From Cristatella mucedo (Eukaryota; Bryozoa; Phylactolaemata; Cristatellidae), in the NCBI GenBank assembly GCA_009760855.2, contig WPIO01000007.1:4956501-5020500 (forward strand): a DNA stretch of 64,000 nucleotides, written 5' to 3'. The notes under the pieces were generated by a model. It did no database searches. It was given only the letters and a program-made list of their open reading frames with translations, and had not been told where the DNA came from. Shown here piece by piece: positions 21,817-30,385 of this stretch. Positions within the stretch are counted from its first letter, which is position 1, and each line of letters opens with the position of its first letter. Both the position numbers and the translations under genes were made by a program.

Positions 21817-22352
21817 CTAATTAAATAAATTTTTGTCTTTATATACGATGAACGCTGTTGAGTTATCGGTGAGAAAAAATTTGCCTACAAAATAATTACG
21901 AAAATTAAGATTGGACCCAACGTTATCACTGTAAGATAGAATGCTTTCACTGAAAAAAATAGCGATTGAAAAAGCTGTAAAACTATTGAGCATAAATTCT
22001 AAATTCTCCACGTCTGATCTTCGGTAATCAATTCCGTATGGTTAACTAGAGTTGGAGAATTAACACCATCGCATAATTTAGTTGCTAACATTATCAGCCA
22101 ATCTATTTTTTGAGTGCAAGCCCCACTTTGCATCGTGTTCACTTTTTCAACTTTCGGATTGTTAAGGGTCTCTGCCAAGATGCTGCCGTCTCTAATCTTT
22201 AAGTAAATGTTTGATATGTAAGGATCGGATAGAGTCTTCCGCAGAGCGTAGTATTCCAGCATTAGCGCTCGCGATTCCAACAACGAGTATCGAAGTTCCT
22301 CAATCTTCCCCATTCCAATCACGTAAATAGCAATGTTTGACGGCTGCAACAT
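21817..22352 (-). pseudogene. Unrecognised ORF of Polinton-like island, frameshifted
   Basis: ATG at 22352 starts MLQPSNIAIYVIGMGK; the frame continues with LLESRALMLEYYALRKTLSD and IDWLIMLATKLCDGVN to a stop at 21999. An overlapping frame then carries on with ENLEFMLNSFTAFSIAIFFS and NLNFRNYFVGKFFLTDN to 21817, so a frameshift near 22010 is likely. Total length would be about 180 residues. No family recognised. Transcribed opposite to the fibre gene. Confidence 0.45.
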
Positions 22353-22435
22353 GACGTCCTTTGCATTCGCATCTACGCGGCATCAGAAGGTCAAGGGTCA
22401 GGTATCGGAAAAAGAGGCTCAAAGTTACTCATTCT

Positions 22436-23060
22436 CTATATTATAGTAAAAAACGATTTATCGAAGCAAGTCCCCGGTACAGATTCGGAAACAGGTGCTG
22501 TAAGAAGTGACTCTGGATCAACAGTAGCAGTGGTTGTTGCTGGAGCTGCCTCTACGGGAACGATTGAGCCTTGTCCTATCTCGTTACTAGCCGATATGGT
22601 CGTCTGACGCGAGCTCATACCCGTAAAGGTGCGAGGCAAAACTTCGTAGACCTCATCCTTAACGATGGGTTCGATATCAGGCTTGACACCACTAGCTCCG
22701 CTAATGAGTGGAGATACAGTAAGAATCTGATCTGCAACCTAAGTGTTGTAACTGCTAATCTCGCTGGGCTCATCCAAGCTATTGTCAATCTGACTCCTAA
22801 TGTTCGCTTCCAAGTCAGCTGTAACTTTAGAATTACCTGCATTGATGAGATTTTGAGCCTCGGCCTCACATTTAACAATGAAAACTTTTTCACGTGCGTA
22901 TAAGTAAACACGGAGATGTCTGGAGCGAGCGTTTGAGCAACGTAAAAAATGAGTGAAGATTGTACTGCTTTAGTTTCTGAGATTTATTCACATCGTTTGC
23001 GTTTGTGACAATGTATTTGACATCTGTCGAAGCGCTAGTAGCAGTAGCTGTCGTAGACAT
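22436..23060 (-). pseudogene. Unrecognised virion-like ORF of the island
   Basis: ATG at 23060 (MSTTATATSASTDVKYIVTN), then a frame change near 22945 into YVAQTLAPDISVF and VFIVKCEAEAQNLINAGNS, DLEANIRSQIDNSLDE, one in-frame TAG near 22744, and a Pro/Val/Thr-rich C-terminus (GSIVPVEAAPATTTATVDPE) ending at 22436. About 205 residues in all. The low-complexity C-terminus resembles a virion accessory protein, but I recognise no family. Confidence 0.45.
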
Positions 23061-23317
23061 TTCCTTTCTTATAATAATGTAAAACTTTAAGAAGCTAAAC
23101 TTGAGTGATTGACCATATCTGATTAGGAAAGTCTGGAACAATAGTTGCTATTGTAGTGGTAGTAGAATCTGGAATGGCTGTAGCTTTGTTTGCAGGCACT
23201 GCTACAGGGAGTTATAGTCCAATACTGATTAGGAATATTAGCGCTTCCAGAAATTCCAAATCCTCCATCTATCGAAGCATATAAAAAAAAATGCTGGCTG
23301 TGATTTAGATAAATCTT

Positions 23318-23719
23318 CTATTGACCATTCGTATTAGTTTCAAGCCTGAACTTTTGCCCTGGTAAATTTAAATCTATGGTAGCGACGATGGGTATGGTAT
23401 CAACAACTGCTTGTGCACCCATACCGGTGTTGCTTTGTATTCTATAACGCAATGTAGGACTGTATGTTGGAGCGGTAGATGTGTCTGGCATGAGAATTGA
23501 AGCTAAAGAAGCTATGCCGAGAAATACAGCTTCAGCGCTACTACTAACTGCATAACTACGCTGTAGGTGTGATAAACGATCGATATGCGCTCGAGGTAAC
23601 CTGCTTAGACTGCAAATCCTAGTATCTCCATGCACTAAGCATCCAGCGCTAGCACATCTCAATTTAGCGGCTGAAGCTGGTATTATATTTAGTAGATCTC
23701 TAGTCGTATCATTTTTCAT
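23318..23719 (-). CDS. Unrecognised small ORF of the island
   Basis: ATG at 23719 gives a 133-residue open frame (MKNDTTRDLLNIIPASAAKL...), with two cysteines in CASAGCLVHGDTRIC, a hydrophobic AVFLGIASLASILMPDTS and a C-terminus ending in GQKFRLETNTNGQ. It is on the same strand and only about 260 bases upstream of the ORF at 22436-23060, consistent with a co-oriented cluster. An upstream TTG would extend it by six residues; I chose the ATG. Function unknown. Confidence 0.4.
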   Translation of the reverse strand: MKNDTTRDLLNIIPASAAKLRCASAGCLVHGDTRICSLSRLPRAHIDRLSHLQRSYAVSSSAEAVFLGIASLASILMPDTSTAPTYSPTLRYRIQSNTGMGAQAVVDTIPIVATIDLNLPGQKFRLETNTNGQ

Positions 23720-23749
23720 AATCTTGTAAATATTCAAAACAGATCCCTC

Positions 23750-24916
23750 TCTTTCTATAATAAATGTAAAAAACTAACATGCGTCACTGTGAATCTCTCT
23801 AACTTAGTGGTCATCAGGCCTGTTGTAACCCAATCGGCCAGACTTAACGCTTGCCTTTGGAATCCTCGCTCAATGTGCAATATACCTCTGGTAATAAGCG
23901 ACCATTTCTGAAAATGGTACCGACCTGCTCGCCCTAACTGAAACTTGGCTGAAATCGATAAACTGTCCGACAATTAAAGAAGCCACCCCAACTGGTTTCT
24001 CATTCTTTCACACCCCTAGATCAATCAAAACTGGAGATGGAGTTGCTGTTATCGTGCGCTCGAAATTCAACTTCAAGCCATTCGCAGTACCCTCGAAGCA
24101 GTCTTTTGAATCAATTGTCTTGGTCTCATCCGAAACCAAGCGACCGAAAGTGGCAGTAGTCTATCGCCCACCAGGTACCAAATCCTCCTTTATCTCAAGA
24201 TTTCTCCGATCTCATTTCGATTCTGTGTGCAAGAAATCGATCCTTCCTCGTTATAGGTGATTTCAACGTTCACTGTGACAACTTATCTGATGCCTTCAGC
24301 ACTGAATTTCGTGCATTGACTGACTCATTGTCTCACGTGGCTCATGTGCATGGCCCTACTCACATCAAGGGTCACACACTCGACCATATTTTCTCATGCA
24401 ACTGCACTTTTTCATCACCAATTATTACCAAATCCTGCTTATCTGACCAAGTGCAGATCTCATTCAATCTACAGTGTGTGCCCACCTCCTCCTTTAAAAT
24501 AACCTGTGAATCGCAAAACCTCAAGACCCTTGACATCGATGCTGTCCGTGCGAGAATATCTGCTTTGCCTCTGCTGCTCGGTCCTCCTTCCGATCTGCCA
24601 TCATTGGTAGATAGCTACAACACGACACTAGCTGACACGCTCGACGAGTTTGCACCTCTGGCTAAGCGCACTGTGCGCCCTCGCCCAGACGGCCTATGGT
24701 TTACCACAGACATTAAACTAGCCAGGTCTACCAAGCGTAAGCTTGAAAAAGCATACAAAAGATCAGGACTGACTGTCCATCGACAGACATATGAAGACTA
24801 CTGTAGGTCGTACCAATAGATCCTAGCAAAGGCCAAGTCTAGCTTCAATAGAAACATTGTTGGAATCACAGTTGCACAATCCAAAAATGCTGATGTCCAC
24901 GATAAACCATCTACTC
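23750..24916 (+). mobile_element. LINE family 1, endonuclease-bearing part
   Basis: The most complete family 1 copy starts here in the Polinton-like island. Minor frameshifts separate pieces of the APE endonuclease: LNACLWNPRSM (about 23850), LALTETWLKSI, VVYRPPGTKSSF, IGDFNVHCDNLS (about 24256) and GHTLDHIFS (about 24375). The catalytic SDH box reads SDQ (LSDQVQISF), so the endonuclease is inactive. The endonuclease-RT linker follows (RPRPDGLWFTTDIKLARSTK) and is interrupted at 24917 by SINE-A. Confidence 0.88.
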
Positions 24917-25102
24917 TTGAGCCGTGATGGAACACTGGGTAAGGTGGTTGCTTTCATGACCTCGGTCCCGAGGTCGTGGGTTCGATTCCTGTGGTGGGCG
25001 ATCCTTTATCGCCACTGCAAGCGGCGCGATAGCCATAAAGGCTCTTCTGTCGCTATACAAAAAGAGGCTGTTTAAGCAGCTAGGATTCATTTATTTATTT
25101 TA
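24917..25102 (+). mobile_element. SINE-A copy inserted in LINE ORF
   Basis: Head GAGCCGTGATGGAACACTGG, B box GGGTTCGATTCCTG, body CGCCACTGCAAGCGG, AAGGCTCTTCTGTCGC, GAGGCTGTTTAAGCAGCTAG and (TTTA)n. ACTC occurs on both sides as a possible short duplication. LINE linker coding resumes just after it. Confidence 0.92.
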
Positions 25103-26724
25103 CTCAACCGCTCCCAGATTAGCTCCTTACCTGATGATCCTTGTGATGATCTAGCCGATCGCTTCTCTCGATTGTTTGTGCAGAAGATAGACAAGATTCG
25201 GGAGTCCAGCCCTGCGATGACAACCTCTGCACTAGAATGCTGTTCCCCAATTCTTGGCAGCACCTCAATGTCTACATTTAAGCAGGTCACTCGTGATCTA
25301 GTCCTGAAGTTCGTATCCCAATCAAAGAAGACAACAAGTCCTGTGGACCCTATTCCTACTGTCATGCTCCTAGGTTGCATTGATCTGCTGCTGCCATGCC
25401 TAACTATATGTCATTAGCCTCAGGTCATGTTCCAGCACCTTTCAAAAAAGCTGTAGTCAGGCCACTTCTCAAGAAAGCGACACTGGACCAAGAGAACTTG
25501 AGCAACTACCGCCCAGTCTCCCTTCTACCATTCCTATCAAAGACATTGGAACGGGTCGTGGCGGACCAGCTGAACTCATATATTGAAACTTCAAACCATG
25601 CTAGTAAGTTCCAGTCTGGCTTTAGAGCTAATCACTCCACAGAGTCAGCATTGCTTAGGGTGTACAACGACCTACTTAGGAATGCAGACATGGGTAGAGT
25701 ATCTCTGCTTGTTTTGCTCGATCTTTCGGCAGTTTTTGATACTATTGATGACAAAGTTCTTGTAGAGCGCCTCTCATCTCGCCTGGGCATCACTGGCAAT
25801 GCTCTGCAATGGTTCAGGTCTTACCTCAGTGGCAGACTCCAGAGTATTGACGTGAATGGACAAAGATCATCCGAGCTACCTCTGAAATATGGGGTAAAGG
25901 CTCGGTGCTAGGTCTGGTTCTTTTCACGGTTTATAATCTCCCTCTTACTGATGAGATTGCCAAGCATAATCTAGGCTTTCTCTTCTATGTGGGTGACACT
26001 CAGTTGTACCTTTGCTTTGATCCCTACCAGCCTTCGAGCACCTCAAATTCTCTCAACTCACTTGCTGCATGCATTGATGACATCTGCACATGGATGGCAG
26101 CAATTTTTCTAAAACTAAACGATCATAAAACAACTTACTAGTTTTGAGTAAACCAAGTGTGATCCGGAAATTAGAAAGGCTAATGCTCAAAATCGGCTCT
26201 GCCAGCATATCTCCTGTTGAATCTGCACGAAATCTAGGTGTCATGTTCCAAAGTGACCTTTCGTTAGACAACCACATCAGCTCCACAATCAAGTTGGCCT
26301 ACTTTCAGCTGTGTAACATTGCTAAAATTCCGGCTTTTTTAGATAAGGATACTACGTCTAAGTTGGTCCATGCACTTGTGACATCCCGTCTTTACTTCTG
26401 TAGCACTCACTGCTGGCTGGCCTACCGGCCTGTGCACTCAGGGGCTTACAGCTGGTGCAAAACTCTGCAGCTAGGCTTGTCTGTCGTGAGCGTCGCAGTT
26501 GCCACATCTCACCACTTCTCGCCGACCTGCACTGGCTATCAGCCAAGCAACGGATCGACTTCAAGGTTTTGTCACTCACTTTTTGGTCCCTTCATTCTTT
26601 GGCTCCAGCCTACCTATCAGATCTGCTGCGAGACCAGTCTAAGCATCGTACCACTCGCTTTTCGGAATTTAACTCTTTACCTCGTACAAACCTCAAATCC
26701 TTTGGAGACCGTGCCTTTAGTTCG
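25103..26724 (+). mobile_element. LINE family 1 copy 'twin B', RT part
   Basis: Linker (DDLADRFSRLFVQKIDKIRE), [28 protein letters not shown] and then a frame break at about 25905, followed by FLFYVGDTQLYL in place of the YADD box. Downstream there is the same stop after LKLNDHK as in twin A (17.1-18.1 kb). The C-terminal region follows, to GDRAFSS, where a short inverted LINE tail is inserted. Confidence 0.88.
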
Positions 26725-26811
26725 TAATAATGATAATAATAATAATAATAATTCACTTGATAAAGTGCCCTCAGAGAACTTAGTCTCTCTCTAGGCGCTT
26801 TACATTTGCTA
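26725..26811 (-). mobile_element. Tail-only LINE insertion, about 87 bp
   Basis: The plus strand shows the reverse complement of only the last part of a family 1 LINE: ATT repeat, CACTTGATAAAGTGCCCTCA, GAACTTAGTCTCTCTCTAGG, CGCTTTACATTTGCT. It separates TTTAGTTCGTA from GGCTCCAAAG in the RT C-terminal region, which is continuous in twin A at 17970-17995. It is an extremely 5'-truncated retrotransposition. Confidence 0.88.
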
Positions 26812-27160
26812 GGCTCCAAAGCCTGGAACACACTCCCGACTTGCGTCACGACATCTCCTGACTGAACCACATTTAAAAAGAAACTAAAAACGCACCCATT
26901 TAGCACAGCATCTAGTGGATCCCTGCGACCAGTTCTTTATGTGCTTATGCGTGCTGACATTGAGCATGCTGCCACTAACCGTACTTGTATGCTGACCCAG
27001 TGCATGTCATCCCTAACCATGTTACTCTTGTTGTTTATTGAGCATGCTACCACTAACTATTCAATCGTGTTTCCCTTTGCAGCAAATGTAAAGTGCCTAG
27101 AAAGAAATTGAGTTATTTGACTTCGCTTTATCAAGTGCATTATTGGTATTATTACTATTA
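26812..27160 (+). mobile_element. LINE family 1 copy 'twin B', 3' UTR
   Basis: Finishes the RT end and 3' UTR, with the uninterrupted TTCTTTATGTGCTTATGCG (26931-26949) that is the empty counterpart of the SINE-A site in twin A, and ends in the tail AAGTGCCTAGAAAGAAATTG and a weak ATT repeat near 27144. Confidence 0.9.
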
Positions 27161-27164
27161 AGTG

Positions 27165-28190
27165 AACTTAGTTACCGCAATAGAAATTAATAGCTAAAAA
27201 TACCACATCTACCAGGATTCTCACTGCTGACCTCGTAATGACCATAGGCGTAAGTGGGGCAGCCGAAATCGGGCCAATATCTTTTTGAATCACATGCTGA
27301 GAGCGAAATCTTCTTTAGATAATTTGCATGTTTCACATGATTTGAACTTTGATACCTAACCTGATTTCGCGTAATGCTTTTCTTACTGGATAGGCACTCA
27401 GTATAGTCTATGAGAAATATTGTTCTTCACTACGCACTTTTTCATACCTTTAGCTGTCCTAGCGTAAGAGCATGTAAAAAATGAGCCAATAGTAGACTGC
27501 TCATCTATCCTCAATGAATGCATCTTTGGCTTTAGGAATACCGCCTCACTTAATGCTATAGTCTTTATACCTTCCCTAAGAGTTTTTATTTTTCTCTTCG
27601 TCTTTTTTCATAAACTTATCAGCTACTTCATTTTCAAACTTACCTATTACCTTAGCGTTTATTATTTCAGAACCTTATCATTTTGCCAATAGATTGATGC
27701 TTTGGATAGTTACTTAGATGTAACTCCTGGGGAAAGTTGTCGAAGATTTATAGATTTTTTCAGTAGTCACTTTCATGATTAAAGAGTCAGTATCTGTATA
27801 ATCGAGAGTAGCATCATCACCATATCTCTTTTTCATCATGTCATATAAAACCTTTGCATTAACAACTTTGACAAATCCAGAATTTCTAATTAAACGTGAA
27901 TTGGTTTGTTGAGTTTTACAAATGCTTTCCTGTCTCTATAGTTATTAAATTCTTTTTGAAATCCTTCTATCAATGAATCTTGGACTTCTCTCTCTTTTTT
28001 CAGCCGACGCTTCTTCTTTAGCTGAATTCTTGCTGAACAACTCTATGTTCTTCCTTCCTCTAACGTTTTTCGTAGTCTTACCAAAGAAAGCGTTGCTGAG
28101 CAACTGGAAGAATTCAAAATTATTCTTAGAGCTTTTTCTCATCTTTGTGTTGTTTTAAATGTGTGGTTTTAACCAATCTCTCCGAATGAG
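27165..28190 (-). pseudogene. Polinton-type family B DNA polymerase, C-terminal half
   Basis: Minus-strand remnants of a protein-primed family B polymerase. Motif B: FQLLSNAFFGKTTKNVRGR (about 28050-28110), equivalent to the N..FGK..EN.R block of Polinton polymerases. Motif C: DYTDTDSLIMKV (about 27765-27800) with the catalytic DTD. C-terminal block: SACDSKRYW followed by TYAYGHYEV (about 27228-27285), the '..DDKRY....YAYGH' ending seen in Polinton polymerases. Frameshifts and stops separate the blocks. The enzyme would replicate a linear element from a protein primer. The N-terminal half lies beyond a LINE insertion at 28.9-29.7 kb. Confidence 0.85.
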
Positions 28191-28212
28191 CCCTAATATC
28201 CTATGAACTTCA

Positions 28213-28865
28213 TGTAATAATAATAATAATAATGCACTTGATAAAGCACAGTCAAAGAACTCAATCTCTTTCTAGGCACTTTACATTTGCTGCAAAGGGA
28301 AATGCGATTGAATAGTTAGTGGTAGCATGCTAAATAAACAGCAAGAGTTACATGGTTAGGGATGACATGCACTGGGTCAGCATACAAGTACGGTTAGTGG
28401 CAGCATGCTCAATGTCAGCACGCATAAGCACATGAACGACGAATCACAGGGACCCACTAAATGCTGTCCTAAATAGGTGTGTTTTTAAGTTCTTTTTAAA
28501 TGTGGTCAAGTCAGGGGATGTTCTGACGCAAGTCGGCAGTGAGTTCCAGGCTTTGGGAGCATGCGAAGGATTTGAGGTTTGTACGAGGTATTTGTAAACT
28601 GTTGGATTCCGAAAAGCGAGTGGTACGATGCTTGGCCTGGTGGGGGAGTAGATCTGATAGATAGGCTGGAGCCAAAGAATGAAGTGACCTAAAAGTGAGC
28701 GACAAAACCTTGAAGTCGATCCGTTGCTTGACTGGTAGTCAGTGCAGGTCGGCGAGAAGTGGTGTGATGTGGCAACTGCGACGCTCACGACAGACAAGCC
28801 TAGCTGCGGAGTTTTGCACCAGCTGCAATCGCCTGATCGCACATGCCGGTAGGCCAGTAAGCTAA
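28213..28865 (-). mobile_element. LINE family 1 3' fragment inserted in the polymerase gene
   Basis: Starts with AATAATAATAATGCACTTGA (reverse complement of the tail) and continues through the 3' UTR and RT C-terminal region to CCGGTAGGCCAGTAAGC. Polymerase coding is on both sides, so this is an insertion into the Polinton-like gene, in the same orientation. Confidence 0.9.
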
Positions 28866-29760
28866 TCTCCAGCAACTAATCTCCAGTACCATTTTTCTTA
28901 TCTGAAGCTTTTGGAATCTTCATTGCTACATTAATATCATTCTGTCTCACAATCAGCATTATGAGTTTATAAAGCAGAGGTTGATTAAAACCTAACTTAA
29001 CACTTCCTACAGAAATACTTTGTTCCTCGAGCACTGACTTTCCCATTCCTACAAAGGGTATTGAAATTAACAATTAAAGTGAAGTGAGATGTATTGCAAT
29101 CTTTATTTTAATAAAGTAACAACTCAACATCATGTTCTTTTTCTTGCATGACATGTTCAGAAGATAGATCATTACGATGAATGTACTCACACACGTTAAT
29201 GCTAATACCAAATAGGTCAGCTAACTTTGGAATATCCTTAACTCTAAGAGATCCATTATTGCCATTCTCGTCTGAAAATAACTTATCCTAAGCAGGTTTC
29301 AAGTGAGAATATTTATCATCTAATACATTCTCAAGCTCTGTTCTTCTCCCTACATGATTCTCTCGCCGATTAAATGCTCTAAGAACGCATCACAAAGCAC
29401 ATCGATTATCATTTAGATTCTTAATAAAAATGACAGCCTTTTTATTATCTAAAGCTGCAGATAACGGTAAACAACTACTTTCAGATTGATAATAGAATGA
29501 AGTAAACTTCGTATAAAGGCTACTAATACCAACTATTGTACAATTAGAACCCTTTTTGTGCCATTCTTTAATCCTATAATCTTGCACTTCAAATGTCTAT
29601 AAATTGCTTGCTTTAAGTTGGAATTACGATTTAAAATTATTAGTAACTCACCATATAACTTAGTATCAAATGCGCCTCCATTATTTCCAATGACAGTAAA
29701 ATCAATGCCTACTTTACTGTATGCCTACTTTACCATACTCATCGAAGAAATTTTCTTTAG
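28866..29760 (-). pseudogene. Polinton-type family B DNA polymerase, N-terminal half
   Basis: Minus-strand pieces in order from the N-terminus: TKLYGELLIILNRNS-like (about 29620-29670), AVIFIKNLNDNRCAL, CVLRAFNRRENHVGRRTELE (about 29330-29390), LRVKDIPKLADLFGISINV (about 29190-29250), VELLLY, HFTLIVNFNTL (about 29055-29085), KYFCRKC (about 29009-29030) and HNADCE (about 28943-28960) in another frame, then MKIPKASDKKN. The order 'W/C-VL.A......R...Y', 'KDI.KFE..N.ISINVY', 'H..LI.N', 'C..C......H...C' is the N-terminal module of Polinton/Maverick and adintovirus polymerases, including the zinc-knuckle-like C2HC. Exonuclease motifs were not found; they may be lost or hidden in frameshifted sequence. 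Confidence 0.78.
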
Positions 29761-29867
29761 ATTAAATAATGATCGTCTTTCTGCTGCTGAACCTCGTATT
29801 CTATATGTGTTTACTGCTATAAAACATCACGCTTATGCTTTGGTTTGTAGCAACATTCGTTTTATTA

Positions 29868-30024
29868 AAAAAATCATGATATTTACCCCATGGCTGAGGT
29901 TCCTCACAATTCCGGTTTAAACTGATTTGTGACACGGCAAAGCTCGGGCAGAGTCGTGTTAAGAACCGGTTTAAACCGGTTTGAGGTTCCGCAGCCGTCG
30001 GGTAAATGGCACGTTTTTCTGCAA
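29868..30024. repeat. Imperfect foldback (inverted repeat), about 155 bp
   Basis: Left arm (about 29868-29940: ATTTACCCCATGGCTGAGG, CCGGTTTAAACTGATTTG, GACACG) and right arm (about 29955-30024; reverse complement reads ATTTACCCGACGGCTGCGG, GGTTTAAACCGGTT, ACACG) pair over about 65-70 bases with mismatches. It lies at the GC transition that ends the AT-rich island. It may be a palindromic MITE or a boundary structure. Confidence 0.75.
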
Positions 30025-30385
30025 AGCGTTTTGACAGCCGCTCTCGGCACATCGGCCACTATTTTCATGGGGCTTTTGAATCAGCTAGTGTGTACTCTTA
30101 CTTTTTTATTGCCAACGAGTGCCGTCGCCGCGCCTAAATCACGGGTTTAAGTTATTGCACGATTTCTTTCACTCGTAGCGACTGCTGCCCCAAAGGCAAG
30201 CAGCTTTTCACGACCATCTAAATAGTCACGATGCTTTGTTACCGCTTGTTTTCCAGCGGCATAGGTATGGGTGGTCCGGCGACCGAACTTCCGGGCGATG
30301 GGTGGGCGTGGGCGGGTGGGGCCGGCTCTTAGCGAGGCTTGCCCATGGGTACCCACCACCCATGTGGCAATTGAGGGCTCTGCTG
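30025..30385. other. Unassigned GC-rich sequence
   Basis: Sequence to the right of the foldback. GC content rises sharply here. Open frames at 30147-30580 on both strands have no recognised domain. Confidence 0.35.

Larger units (their letters stand above)
13091..29868. mobile_element. AT-rich island: Polinton/Maverick (adintovirus)-like remnant, composite
   Basis: About 10 kb of AT-rich sequence, excluding younger LINE/SINE insertions, carries decayed genes of a large double-stranded DNA mobile element or endogenous virus. The key evidence is a family B DNA polymerase with the N-terminal zinc-knuckle-like module and C-terminal signature typical of Polinton polymerases. Around it are a repeated fibre-like protein, an HDxxY phospholipase-like protein and a hydrophobic protein. 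Genes lie on both strands. I could not recognise an integrase, packaging ATPase, protease or major capsid protein, and terminal inverted repeats were not established. All recognised genes have stops or frameshifts. Confidence 0.75.

Noticed and set aside
28860-28895. AACTAATCTCCAG direct repeat as LINE target duplication
   Set aside because: Both copies lie on the same side of the LINE junction and therefore do not flank it.
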